A stretch of 41,291 bases of DNA from Clostridiales bacterium UBA1774 (GCA_002314635.1 DCGQ01000004.1:1-41291), one strand, 5' to 3'. Positions 1-8,350 are shown, counted from the stretch's first letter. Notes: generated by a model not told the origin, from the sequence alone. Made by a program: numbers and translations.

Positions 1-268
1 CCAGCAGGGCACCGCCCAGCAGCGCAGCCAGAGGCAGCAGATATACCAGTGCGGCAGCCCGGATCACCTTACCGGTTTCGGTCTGCAGTGTGACCCGGTC
101 GCCGGAGCGAACATCCAGCGGGTTCCGCACCCGCAGATGCAGGATCCGCACTTTGCCGCACACACTGCCGCACTCCGCACAGTCGTGCCCGCAGGCGGAT
201 TTCTGTACCACCCGAACCTGTGCCCAGCCGTCTGCGTAGCACTGTTCCACTACAGCGGACTGGGTCAT
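1..268 (-). CDS. RseC/SoxR-reducing-system family protein (3' end cut off by window)
   Basis: The frame starts at ATG 268 and reads MTQSAVVEQCYADGWAQVRV, then a Cys cluster (CGHDCAECGSVC, a C-x4-C-x2-C-x3-C pattern near residues 25-37), a small beta-rich stretch and the start of a hydrophobic segment (LVYLLPLAALLGGALL) where the window ends. This is the N-terminal layout of the RseC/MucC family, a membrane protein linked to the SoxR-reducing and Rnf electron-transfer systems. In clostridia its exact role is unclear. The start codon overlaps the ybbR stop (ATGA), so it is probably translationally coupled and the last gene of the cdaA operon seen here. Only about 89 residues are visible; the second membrane helix and C-terminus are outside the window. 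Confidence 0.8.
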   Translation of the reverse strand, partial: MTQSAVVEQCYADGWAQVRVVQKSACGHDCAECGSVCGKVRILHLRVRNPLDVRSGDRVTLQTETGKVIRAAALVYLLPLAALLGGALL

Positions 269-1551
269 GGTGCTCCCTCCGTTTCTTCCCCGGGTTCCTC
301 CGGCGGAGCTTCCTCCAGCGAGACCACCACGTTATATGCGTCGCCGATGACGCCCGCATCCGCATACCCGTCGATCACCACCGTTGTGGGGACGCTGAAC
401 CGCCCTACCGCGCTGCCGATATCCGTCAGATCGCCGATGATGCGGATGTTTCCGCCTTCGATCAGATCCAAAATCTCAGCCGGACCTCGGATCACGACCT
501 CTTTATACTGGGTAATGGCTGTGGGGATATATCCTTCCGACACATTGATAAAGCTGATATTCGTGGTAACTACCCGTTTGGTGGCCAGTCCCTTCACGGT
601 CACGGTAACGGTTGCGGTCACATCGCCGGATTCATTATGGAACCCGTTGGGAATCAGAATGGTAAAGTTCTCCGTGCAGGACTGTGCAAAGGTACTCAGG
701 TCAATGGTGCCAAGCTGAATCTGGTTGATGGTGCTCAGTTCTGCCTGATCGCCGGACAGGGAAATCGTTGCAGGATTGATCTCCACCGTCACATTGTCCG
801 CCGTTGCGCCTCCGCCGGGAATCAGCTTCACGGTGAGCCCTACTTCCTTCGTAAAGGTGACGGGAATGGTGTATTCGATCTCGCTCACATTCGTGGTCAG
901 CTCTGCGCTGTCGATGGTCTCTCCGTCCTGATCCTTCAGCACAAACGGCACCTTTCCGGTCACGGTTTTGTCCAGATTCTCCCGCTCAATCCGCACCTCC
1001 GCGTAAGCGACTCTGGAAACCAGCGTCTCCGGCCCGGTGACTTCGATGGTTTCGGGAGAATAGATGATATTCTCCTTCATAAAGCCTTCCTTTGTGCTCC
1101 CATTGAAATCGCCGCGGATCTCCACGGAGGGTGCGGTGCTCAGCCGGTCAATGTTCACCGTCATATATTCCGGGTACTTCCGGGTAACGATGACGTCATC
1201 CTCGTTCACCTCATCATATTCGATGAGGTAGACCTTCTCATATACGCCGGTGCTGCGGATATCCCGCAGATCTACGCTGATATGCACGCTGTCATTCCGC
1301 AGCTTGGTGGCAATGCTGCGCTTCACCAGCAGCGTCAGCGTGACCGACTGCATATCCTGATCCGTGACCAGCAGATCCCGATCCAGCAGAATATCCTCTC
1401 CGCCGATGTAATCCACTTCCAGTCCGGTCAAAAGGACTTCCTGCGTGGTGTTCTCATAATTGGCCACATAAGCCCACAGGAAAATGGACGCAATGACGGC
1501 TATGACAGCATACAGTGTCTTGCTTTGCAGGATCTTATCAATTGTCTTCAC
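265..1551 (-). CDS. ybbR: YbbR/CdaR-type regulator of diadenylate cyclase
   Basis: This 428-residue protein has a short cytoplasmic N-terminus, one membrane helix (LYAVIAVIASIFLWAYVANY, about residues 13-32) and then a long extracytoplasmic part made of repeated beta-rich YbbR domains. Typical YbbR features are V-T-GP and I-P-V-x-F elements. The family (CdaR) binds and tunes the c-di-AMP cyclase CdaA, which is encoded directly upstream. I chose GTG 1551 because AAAGGA lies 8 bases before it; a TTG at 1569 is in frame but has no Shine-Dalgarno sequence. The gene overlaps the cdaA end by 14 bases and the rseC-like start by 4 bases. Domain count (three or four) is uncertain. Confidence 0.88.
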   Translation of the reverse strand: MKTIDKILQSKTLYAVIAVIASIFLWAYVANYENTTQEVLLTGLEVDYIGGEDILLDRDLLVTDQDMQSVTLTLLVKRSIATKLRNDSVHISVDLRDIRSTGVYEKVYLIEYDEVNEDDVIVTRKYPEYMTVNIDRLSTAPSVEIRGDFNGSTKEGFMKENIIYSPETIEVTGPETLVSRVAYAEVRIERENLDKTVTGKVPFVLKDQDGETIDSAELTTNVSEIEYTIPVTFTKEVGLTVKLIPGGGATADNVTVEINPATISLSGDQAELSTINQIQLGTIDLSTFAQSCTENFTILIPNGFHNESGDVTATVTVTVKGLATKRVVTTNISFINVSEGYIPTAITQYKEVVIRGPAEILDLIEGGNIRIIGDLTDIGSAVGRFSVPTTVVIDGYADAGVIGDAYNVVVSLEEAPPEEPGEETEGAP

Positions 1552-2380
1552 GGTCTTTATCCTTTGCAAATATGGATTGTGCCAGCGTTTTCAGCTTGGG
1601 CTGCTTCTCATCCTGATCCTGCAGCAGCTCGTTATTCAGAATCCGCTGCAGGTTTTCCGCGGTCAGATGCCGCTTCAGCATACCGTCCACCGCAACGCTG
1701 ATGGCGCCGGTCTCCTCACTGACGATGACTGCCACCGCATCCGAAGCTTCGCTGATGCCGATACCGGCCCGGTGACGGGTTCCCAGCTCCCGGCTCAGGT
1801 GGGTCTGCGAAGTCAGGGGCAGGACGCAGCTTGCGCCTTCGATTCGCCCGCCCCGGATCACCACCGCGCCATCGTGCAGCGGGGTGTTGGGATAGAAGAT
1901 ATTTTTCAGCAGTTCCGCACGGGTATCCGCATGGATCAGGGTTCCGCTTTTCAGCTGTTCATCCAGAATGTTGTCCCGTTCAAAGACGATCAGAGCGCCG
2001 GTATGGGTGACCGCCAGCTCCCGTGCAGCCTGTACCACCTCGGTGATCGCATTTTCCATCTCATGCAGTCCGGCTCTGCCGGGGATATACCGGGTGAGGC
2101 CGCCGACTTTTTCCAGCAGAGAACGTACCTCCGGCTGGAAGATGATCAGAAGTGCCAGAACGCCCAGTTCAAAGGTTTTCCCGAAAATATAGTTTACCAC
2201 GTTCAGGCTCAGACCCTTTGCCAGCAGCATCACCGCCAGCAGAAGCAGGATGCCTTTCAGAACCCGGCCCGAACCGGACCGGGCCAGAAAATACAGAACC
2301 CGATATAGGACGAACGACATGATCGCAATGTCGATAATATCGTTGATCCGGATGGTTTTAAAGATGTCCAGAAACGCCAT
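1538..2380 (-). CDS. cdaA: Diadenylate cyclase CdaA (DisA_N domain, membrane bound)
   Basis: It makes the second messenger c-di-AMP from two ATP. The 280-residue protein has hydrophobic segments in the first ~80 residues (about 17-35, 40-58, 66-82), then the DAC domain. The catalytic motifs are intact: DGA at 170-172 (in PLHDGAVVIRGGRI) and RHR at 202-204 (in ELGTRHRAGIGISE). Length and layout are typical of CdaA/DacA of Firmicutes. It is followed by its regulator ybbR, as in Bacillus. The glmM gene that often follows is not in view. Start ATG 2380 has a GGTGAGG element upstream, and a good sigma-A promoter lies 50-80 bases upstream. Confidence 0.96.
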   Translation of the reverse strand: MAFLDIFKTIRINDIIDIAIMSFVLYRVLYFLARSGSGRVLKGILLLLAVMLLAKGLSLNVVNYIFGKTFELGVLALLIIFQPEVRSLLEKVGGLTRYIPGRAGLHEMENAITEVVQAARELAVTHTGALIVFERDNILDEQLKSGTLIHADTRAELLKNIFYPNTPLHDGAVVIRGGRIEGASCVLPLTSQTHLSRELGTRHRAGIGISEASDAVAVIVSEETGAISVAVDGMLKRHLTAENLQRILNNELLQDQDEKQPKLKTLAQSIFAKDKDREDN

Positions 2381-2432
2381 AGTGCAAACCTCACCCGTTC
2401 CCGGGATACCCGGTGTCTATTATGCACCCTAC

Positions 2433-2461
2433 AGTATAACTTATATTTTTGTCCTTGACAA
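2433..2461 (-). promoter_or_regulatory. Sigma-A-type promoter for cdaA operon
   Basis: Read on the minus strand: TTGTCA (-35, 2456-2461), 17-base spacer, TATACT (-10, 2433-2438). It lies between the desulfurase stop and the cdaA start, so it would give a leader of about 45 bases. Confidence 0.75.
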
Positions 2462-2476
2462 GTTCCTTTTTATGTT

Positions 2477-3586
2477 TCATCGGAAGTTTTCCAGCTCTGA
2501 GACCAGCTTTTTCAGTTCCCGGGGCGTGTTGAAAACGGAGAAGCTGGCGCGAAGTGTGCCGTCCGTTCCCGCTGTATCGTGCGCCAGCGGCGCACAGTGC
2601 AGACCGGCCCGCAGGGCAATTCCGGCCTCCGACAGTGCCGCCGCCGCAGTCTCGCAGTCGGTCTCTGCCAGAGAAAAGGAAAGCACACCGGTCTGCGCGT
2701 CCTCCCGGTCGGAAGCATACAACCGCACAGCCGGGTTATCCTCCAGCAGCGTACAAAGCCGCTGCCGCAGCATACACTCATGGCGCAGGATCTTCTCCGT
2801 CCCCAGAGACTGGACAAAGCGAATCCCCTGCCGGAGACCTGCAATGCCGGGCATATTGTGGGTTCCGGCCTCCAGACGGTCCGGCAGCATGGACGGCATT
2901 CCCGAATTCCGGGAATCGCTGCCGCTTCCGCCTTCCAGCAGCGGTTTTCCGGGCCGGGCGCAGAGCAGCAGTCCCGTCCCCTGAGGGCCGTAGAGGCTCT
3001 TGTGCCCCGGCATGGCAACAAAATCCGCACCCAGCGCTTCAAAATCCAGCGGCAGGATCCCCGCGGACTGGGACGCATCCACGATCAGCGGAATCCGCCG
3101 TTTCCGGCAGAGCTCCGCGATTTCGGAAACCGGCTGAATGAAACCGAACACATTGGATACATGGTTGACCACACACAGGCCGGTATCTGCCGTCAGCTCT
3201 CTGTGAAAAGCATCCAGCGCCGCCTCCGGCCGGAACAGCGGCGAGGCGGCAATGGCCAGTTTCGCCTTTCCCTCCCGCAGTGGACGCAGCACAGCATTAT
3301 GCTCATAGCCGCTGATGACCGTCCGCATACCGGGGGTCAGAATGCTTTTGATAGCCAGATTCAGTCCGTGGGTGGCGTTCATGCAAAACACCACCTGCTC
3401 CGGCGAACACACATGAAACAGCTCCGAAGCGGCTTCCCGGCAGGCATATGCTTCTTCTGCCGCAGCCATGGCCGCAGCGTGACCGCCCCGCCCCGGACTT
3501 CCCAGTGTGTCTGCCGCACGACGCATGGCACGGGTCACGCTGCCCGGCTTCTGCAGCGTGGTCGCGGCGGCATCAAAATAGATCAT
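2477..3586 (-). CDS. Cysteine desulfurase family protein (TIGR01977-like aminotransferase class V)
   Basis: This 369-residue PLP enzyme has the class V aminotransferase layout: D170 and Q173 (IVDASQSAG) to hold the cofactor, Schiff-base Lys196 in MPGHKSLYGPQGTG, and the persulfide-forming Cys331 in RAGLHCAPLAH. The HCAP context is that of SufS/CsdB-like enzymes, which remove S (or Se) from cysteine (or selenocysteine). The partner just upstream (3573-3812) is DUF3343, a small protein proposed to carry S or Se. The two overlap by 14 bases, so this pair matches the family often linked with selenium metabolism. Whether the substrate is Cys or Sec cannot be told from sequence. It is not the housekeeping IscS/NifS type. 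Confidence 0.88.
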   Translation of the reverse strand: MIYFDAAATTLQKPGSVTRAMRRAADTLGSPGRGGHAAAMAAAEEAYACREAASELFHVCSPEQVVFCMNATHGLNLAIKSILTPGMRTVISGYEHNAVLRPLREGKAKLAIAASPLFRPEAALDAFHRELTADTGLCVVNHVSNVFGFIQPVSEIAELCRKRRIPLIVDASQSAGILPLDFEALGADFVAMPGHKSLYGPQGTGLLLCARPGKPLLEGGSGSDSRNSGMPSMLPDRLEAGTHNMPGIAGLRQGIRFVQSLGTEKILRHECMLRQRLCTLLEDNPAVRLYASDREDAQTGVLSFSLAETDCETAAAALSEAGIALRAGLHCAPLAHDTAGTDGTLRASFSVFNTPRELKKLVSELENFR

Positions 3587-3812
3587 CGCCGTCAGCCTCC
3601 CGGATCAGGCTGCGAGGCCGAATGCCGATCTTTCGCAGCAGCTCCGCTGCCCGCACTTGGTCTGCTTCCCGCAGCTGCACCCCAAACGCGCAGCTGCCGC
3701 CCGGTCGATGCGGCAGCCGCACCACGCGGCACCGGATTCGCTTCCGCAGCAGCAGGCTTTGTGCCCGATTCGCTTCCGTCAGACTGCCGAAGCTCAGAAT
3801 CACATCGGACAT
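3573..3812 (-). CDS. DUF3343 putative S/Se carrier protein
   Basis: This 79-residue soluble protein starts MSDVILSFGSLTEANRAQSLL, with a beta-alpha-beta pattern typical of DUF3343, and a single candidate carrier Cys at 41 (GGSCAFGV, matching the conserved S-C-G position of the family). A second Cys lies at 28. A strong GGGAGG ribosome site precedes ATG 3812. The 14-base overlap with the desulfurase indicates coupled synthesis, consistent with a carrier accepting persulfide or perselenide from Cys331 of that enzyme. The transfer role is inferred from family and context, not proven. Confidence 0.75.
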   Translation of the reverse strand: MSDVILSFGSLTEANRAQSLLLRKRIRCRVVRLPHRPGGSCAFGVQLREADQVRAAELLRKIGIRPRSLIREADGDDLF

Positions 3813-3841
3813 AGGGTTTTCCTCCCTGTCATATAAAATAA

Positions 3842-3899
3842 GTAAGACCGGCGGCCGGACACCCCGACAATCGGGATGCGCGTCTCCGCACGGTCTTAC
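3842..3899 (-). terminator. Long imperfect hairpin after lon (possible terminator or leader structure)
   Basis: Outer arms GTAAGACCG (3842-3850) and CGGTCTTAC (3891-3899) pair over 9 bp, and an inner hairpin CCCGA-caa-TCGGG sits at 3863-3875. On the minus strand the structure is followed only by TTATTTTAT, a weak U-tract. It lies between lon and the DUF3343 gene, so it could end lon transcripts partly or act in the DUF3343 leader. Confidence 0.45.
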
Positions 3900-3923
3900 C
3901 GCTCTATTCTATTCTGACCGGGT

Positions 3924-6344
3924 TCAGTTTGCCAGACTGCGTTCCGCGGGTCTGGCTTCCGGCTGTGCCGGTGCGGGCTGTGTGCCCTCCTTCGGCGCCT
4001 GCCACGGCTTCACATTGGAAAAGTCCAGTGCCAGATGCAGCACATCATCCACGCACTCCGCAGTGACGAAGTTCAGCGCACCGCGAACCTCCTGATCGAT
4101 CTCCTCCAGATCCCGTTCATTCTCCTTGGGGATGATCACCGTTTCCGCACCGGCGCGCAAAGCCGCCATGGTCTTTTCCCGCAGGCCACCGATGGCCAGT
4201 ACACGCCCCCGCAGGGTGATCTCGCCGGTCATGGCTATATTGCCCCGCACGGGTGCGCCTGTCAGCGCGGATATCACGGCCAGCGTCATGGTGATACCGG
4301 CGCTGGGTCCGTCCTTCGGGACGCCGCCCTCCGGAAAATGTACATGGATATCCTTATTCTTATAGAAGGACGGGTCAATTCCCAGCAGAGAGGCTCTGCT
4401 GCGGATATAAGTAATTGCTGCCTGTGCGGATTCCTTCATGGTATCGCCCAGATTACCGGTCAGCTTCAGCTGACCGGTGCCCTCCGTAACGGCAACCTCC
4501 ACATCCAGCGTAACCCCGCCCACACTGGTCCATGCCAGACCTCTGGCAAGGCCCACCGCATCCGGACGCTTTTTCTCATCCGGCTTCACCCGGCGCACAC
4601 CCAACATGGATTCCAGATCGCTGAGCTTCACGGTAACGGTCTTTACCTCGCCCTCCGCCAGCCGCACCGCCGCTTTCCGACAGACAGCCGCCAGCTGCCG
4701 TTCCAGATTTCGAACGCCGGATTCCTGTGTCCACCCGGCGATGATCTCCCGCAGCACCGCTTCGCTGATGCGAAGCTGCTTTGCCAGAATGCCGTGCGTC
4801 TTCCGCTGCTTCGGCAGCAGATGTTCCTTGGCAATGTGGAGCTTTTCCTCATCGGTATAGCTGCTCAGCTCGATGACCTCCATCCGATCCAGCAACGGAC
4901 GGGGGATGGTGGAGGTGCTGTTGGCTGTGGTGATAAACAGCACGTTGCTGAGATCAAAGGGCAGCTCCAGATAATGGTCCCGGAAGGTGCGGTTCTGCTC
5001 CGGATCCAGTGCTTCCAGCAGCGCGGAGGAGGGATCGCCCCGATAATCGGAGCCAAGCTTATCCACCTCATCCAGCAGCAGCACCGGATTCATTGTGCCC
5101 GCCTGGGTCATGGCGGCCAGAATCCGGCCGGGCATAGCGCCCACATAAGTCTTTCGATGGCCGCGGATCTCCGCTTCGTCATGGACGCCGCCCAGACTGA
5201 CCCGGCTCATCTTCCGGCCCATGGAAGCTGCGATGGACATACCGATGGAGGTCTTGCCGGTTCCCGGAGGGCCTACCAGACAGAGGATGCCGCCCTTCAT
5301 ATCCGGTGCCAGCTGACGCACGGCCACAAACTCACCGATGCGTTTCTTGACTTTTTCCAGACCGTAATGATCCTCGTCCAGTTTTTTCCGGGTGGCAGAC
5401 ACGCTGACGTTGTCCTCGGTATAGGTGCCCCAGGGCAGCTCCAGCGCTGTGTCCAGATAGGTACGGATCACTGCGCCCTCGGAGGAGCCAAAGCCCTGAT
5501 GACGCAGACGGCGCAGCTCCTTGGCCAGCTTATCCTTCACCGTATCATCCGCCTGCAGTGTCTCAATCTTTTCCGCATATTCCAGCAGGTCGTTTTCTGC
5601 GTCCTGCTCGTCATCCATGCCCAGCTCCTGCTGAATGGTGCGAAGCTGTTCCCGCAGAATGCCCTGCCGCTGGTTTTCCATCATTCTGGCATGCGTTTTC
5701 CGCTGCAGCTGGCCTTCGATCTCCAACACATTGATCTCATGCTCCAGAATGCTGCACAGACTTTCCAGCCGCTCCATCGGATCCAGAATTTCCAGAATCG
5801 CCTGCTTTTTCTCATGGCTGATGTGCATATTCTGCGCCAGAAAATCCGCAAGTGCACCTGTATCCTGATAATCGTCCGCTCCGCCCTGCATAAATTCCGG
5901 TGCGTTGCCCTGCAGCAGCATGGCCATATGGCCCAGCAGACCCTTGGTACGCCGCAGAAGCGCTTCCCGCAGCTGGGGATCGGCCTCTGCGTCCTCCTCG
6001 AAAACCGGTCGTACCTCCGCTTGGAAGTACGGGTGTTCCTGCACCATCGTCAGCAGAACGGCGCGGTACTGGCCCTCCGCCAGAACGCGGATTCCCCCGT
6101 CGGGGATCCGGAGGATCTGCCGCACATTGGCCACGCAGCCAACCTCATACAGGTCCTCTTCCCGGGGTTCCTCGATATCCGCCTCCCGCTGCGCCAGCAG
6201 GAAAATCCGCCGATCCCCGTCCATGCAGGCATTCAGTGCTGCCACGGAAGCGGGGCGCTCAATGTCGAAGTTGATCATCATATTGGGGAAAACACTGAGT
6301 CCCCGCAGGGCGATCATGGGGAGAATGTAATTGCTCTCGTTCAT
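3924..6344 (-). CDS. lon: ATP-dependent protease Lon
   Basis: This 806-residue LonA protease has the N-terminal substrate-binding domain (ILPMIALRGLSVFPNMM at the start), a coiled-coil helical region, an AAA+ module with Walker A GPPGTGKT (Lys364) and Walker B LLLDEVDKLG, and the C-terminal Ser-Lys protease domain with Ser681 (KDGPSAGITM) and Lys724 (GGLREKTMAAL). The spacing of 43 residues between Ser and Lys is that of active Lon. I chose ATG 6344 because AAGGAGAAA lies 7 bases before it; an in-frame ATG 15 codons upstream falls in the preceding terminator-like hairpin. It follows clpX, clpP and tig in the same direction. The C-terminal tail is rich in Pro and Ala and unremarkable. Confidence 0.97.
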   Translation of the reverse strand: MNESNYILPMIALRGLSVFPNMMINFDIERPASVAALNACMDGDRRIFLLAQREADIEEPREEDLYEVGCVANVRQILRIPDGGIRVLAEGQYRAVLLTMVQEHPYFQAEVRPVFEEDAEADPQLREALLRRTKGLLGHMAMLLQGNAPEFMQGGADDYQDTGALADFLAQNMHISHEKKQAILEILDPMERLESLCSILEHEINVLEIEGQLQRKTHARMMENQRQGILREQLRTIQQELGMDDEQDAENDLLEYAEKIETLQADDTVKDKLAKELRRLRHQGFGSSEGAVIRTYLDTALELPWGTYTEDNVSVSATRKKLDEDHYGLEKVKKRIGEFVAVRQLAPDMKGGILCLVGPPGTGKTSIGMSIAASMGRKMSRVSLGGVHDEAEIRGHRKTYVGAMPGRILAAMTQAGTMNPVLLLDEVDKLGSDYRGDPSSALLEALDPEQNRTFRDHYLELPFDLSNVLFITTANSTSTIPRPLLDRMEVIELSSYTDEEKLHIAKEHLLPKQRKTHGILAKQLRISEAVLREIIAGWTQESGVRNLERQLAAVCRKAAVRLAEGEVKTVTVKLSDLESMLGVRRVKPDEKKRPDAVGLARGLAWTSVGGVTLDVEVAVTEGTGQLKLTGNLGDTMKESAQAAITYIRSRASLLGIDPSFYKNKDIHVHFPEGGVPKDGPSAGITMTLAVISALTGAPVRGNIAMTGEITLRGRVLAIGGLREKTMAALRAGAETVIIPKENERDLEEIDQEVRGALNFVTAECVDDVLHLALDFSNVKPWQAPKEGTQPAPAQPEARPAERSLAN

Positions 6345-6362
6345 CTCTGTTTCTCCTTGGGT

Positions 6363-6403
6363 AAAAAAGGCAAAGAGGGACGACCACACGGTTCGTCCCT
6401 CTT
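6363..6403 (-). terminator. Rho-independent terminator between clpX and lon
   Basis: On the minus strand, perfect 11-bp arms (AAGAGGGACGA at 6373-6383 and its complement at 6393-6403) with a 9-base loop are followed by TGCC and six T. The T-run ends only about four bases before the lon Shine-Dalgarno site, so lon has no room for its own promoter after it. Confidence 0.8.
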
Positions 6404-6413
6404 ACTTGTGTTG

Positions 6414-7676
6414 TTATTCGGTCAAAGCGGACTGGCGGAGAATCTCCGGACCCGTTTTGCCCCGCACACAGTCCCCCGTGATCTCCACACCGGTGATCGT
6501 CGGGTCAGAGGGGATCTGATACATAATGTCCGTCATCAGGTTTTCCATGATGCTTCGCAGACCGCGGGCGCCCAAATCCATTGCCAGTGCCTTGTCGGCA
6601 ATTTCCTCCAGCGCCTCCTGCGTGAACCGAAGCTCCACATGATCGTAGCGGAGCAGCGCCTCATACTGTCTGGTCAGGCTGTTTTTCGGCTGGGTCAGAA
6701 TCCGGATCAGGTCATCCCGCTCCAGACTGTGCAGCGGCGTGATCACCGGAAGCCGACCTACCAGCTCGGGAATCAGGCCGTATTTCAGGATGTCGTGAGG
6801 CTCCACGTTCTGCAGGATCTCACCCAGCTTCTGTTCCTTTTTGCTCTGCACCTCACCGCCGAAACCGATGGTGGTCTTATTGCGCCGCTCCTCGATGGTC
6901 TTTTCGATACCGGCGAAAGCGCCGCCGCAGATAAAGAGGATATTGGATGTATCTACCTGAATCATTTCCTGATGGGGATGCTTCCGCCCGCCCTGCGGCG
7001 GCACATTGGCAACGGTGCCCTCCAGCAGCTTCAGCAGTGCCTGCTGCACGCCTTCGCCGCTCACATCTCTGGTGATGGATACATTCTCGCTCTTGCGGGA
7101 GATCTTATCCAACTCATCAATGTAAATGATGCCCCGCTGCGCCAGCTCCACATCGTAATCCGCAGCCTGCAGCAGACGCAGGAGGATATTCTCCACATCA
7201 TCGCCCACATAACCGGCCTCGGTCAGCGTGGTGGCATCCGCAATGGCAAAGGGAACCTTCAGCAGCTTGGCAAGGCTCTGGGCAAACAGGGTTTTGCCGC
7301 AGCCGGTGGGGCCGATCAGCAGAATATTGCTTTTCTGCAGCTCCACATCCTCATTGCCGCCGAAGAAAATACGCTTATAGTGGTTATAGACCGCCACGGA
7401 AAGAGTGACCTTCGCCTTATCCTGTCCGATGATATACTGATCCAGAAAGGCCTTGATCTCGGCGGGTTTGGGCAGGCCTTCTTCCTTGAACTGCCTGGCG
7501 GTTTTCCGCAGCTCTGCATTGCCGCCGGGAGCATAGTCATCCCCCAGCACATCCAGACAAAGCTCAACGCACTCGTTGCAGATAAAGGCATTGTGGCCCG
7601 CGATCAGCCGCTCCACCTCATCCTGAGACTTTCCGCAGAAGGAACAGCGTGGGGACCGTTTTTCATCCATCTTCAT
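6414..7676 (-). CDS. clpX: ClpX, AAA+ unfoldase of ClpXP
   Basis: At 420 residues this is normal length. The N-terminal C4 zinc domain uses Cys11, Cys14, Cys33 and Cys36. Walker A is GPTGCGKT at 122-129; the pore loop GYVG, the Walker B IIYIDELDKI and the ClpP-docking IGF loop (KTTIGFGGEV) are all present. It recognises tagged proteins, unfolds them and feeds ClpP, encoded 20 bases upstream. ATG 7676 has GGAAGGG ahead of it; an ATG two codons downstream is equally possible. The gene ends just before a strong terminator. Confidence 0.97.
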   Translation of the reverse strand: MKMDEKRSPRCSFCGKSQDEVERLIAGHNAFICNECVELCLDVLGDDYAPGGNAELRKTARQFKEEGLPKPAEIKAFLDQYIIGQDKAKVTLSVAVYNHYKRIFFGGNEDVELQKSNILLIGPTGCGKTLFAQSLAKLLKVPFAIADATTLTEAGYVGDDVENILLRLLQAADYDVELAQRGIIYIDELDKISRKSENVSITRDVSGEGVQQALLKLLEGTVANVPPQGGRKHPHQEMIQVDTSNILFICGGAFAGIEKTIEERRNKTTIGFGGEVQSKKEQKLGEILQNVEPHDILKYGLIPELVGRLPVITPLHSLERDDLIRILTQPKNSLTRQYEALLRYDHVELRFTQEALEEIADKALAMDLGARGLRSIMENLMTDIMYQIPSDPTITGVEITGDCVRGKTGPEILRQSALTE

Positions 7677-7696
7677 GCTTTGCGCCCTTCCGCTGT

Positions 7697-8281
7697 TTAT
7701 CTTTTATAAATGACGCTGTCCACCAGCCCGTAGGCCTTGGCTTCCTCCGCCGTCATCCAATTGTTGCGCTCGCAGTCGGCATAGACCCGGTCATAATCCT
7801 TGCCGCAGTTCTGAGCGAGGATTCTGGTCAGGTTTTCCTTGATGCGGGCAATGTGGGCGGCCTCGATCTGAATATCGGTAGCCTGCCCCTGCGTGCCGCT
7901 GGAGACCTGATGGATCATGATCTCCGCATTGGGCAGGCAGATGCGCTTTCCCTTGGTACCGGCGGAAAGCAGGAATGCGCCCATGCTGGCAGCCATACCC
8001 ACGCAGATGGTGGACACATCGGCTTTGATATACTGCATGGTATCGTAAATGGCGAAGCCATCTGTTACGCTGCCGCCGGGGCTGTTGATATAAAACTGGA
8101 TATCCTTATCCGGATCCTGTGCTTCCAGATAGAGCAGTTCCGCCACAATCACATTGGCCGAAGCTTCGTTCACTTCCCCATTCAGGAAAACGATACGGTC
8201 ATTCAGCAGGCGGGAATAGATATCATAGGAGCGTTCGCCTCTGGAGGTCTGCTCAACTACATAGGGAACCAAAGTGCTCAT
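7697..8281 (-). CDS. clpP: ClpP protease subunit with Ser-His-Asn active site
   Basis: At 194 residues it has normal ClpP length and all usual motifs: nucleophile Ser99 (GMAASMGAF), His124 (IMIHQVSSG), the Gly-rich oxyanion strand (YINSPGGSV) and the C-terminal handle. The position of the catalytic Asp, in the family motif E-R-D just before the MTAEEA helix, is Asn173 here (codon AAC, 7763-7765; local sequence DCERNNWMTAEEA). Listeria ClpP1 is a known natural Ser-His-Asn ClpP with low activity alone. Asp169 is close by but four residues off. GGAGGAAT precedes ATG 8281. It sits between tig and clpX, the usual place for the main ClpP. Confidence 0.96.
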   Translation of the reverse strand: MSTLVPYVVEQTSRGERSYDIYSRLLNDRIVFLNGEVNEASANVIVAELLYLEAQDPDKDIQFYINSPGGSVTDGFAIYDTMQYIKADVSTICVGMAASMGAFLLSAGTKGKRICLPNAEIMIHQVSSGTQGQATDIQIEAAHIARIKENLTRILAQNCGKDYDRVYADCERNNWMTAEEAKAYGLVDSVIYKR

Positions 8282-8317
8282 GGTGATTCCTCCTTCTTCC
8301 GGTTTTGATTCTTGCCT

Positions 8318-8335
8318 GTTTCGAAACGGTTTATA
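8318..8335 (-). promoter_or_regulatory. Possible clpP promoter with adjacent palindrome
   Basis: On the minus strand TATAAA (8330-8335) could be a -10 box. Two bases further on is a perfect 10-base palindrome GTTTCGAAAC (8318-8327), which would lie on the start point. No good -35 box is visible, so this is tentative. Confidence 0.35.
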
Positions 8336-8350
8336 CGGATACCGCCGCTT

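Noticed and set aside
4035..7709. A 1224-codon open frame on the plus strand across lon and clpX
   Set aside because: It is antisense to two clear genes with full motifs, has low-complexity Gln/His/Leu-rich composition typical of mirrored GC-rich code, and matches no family I know.
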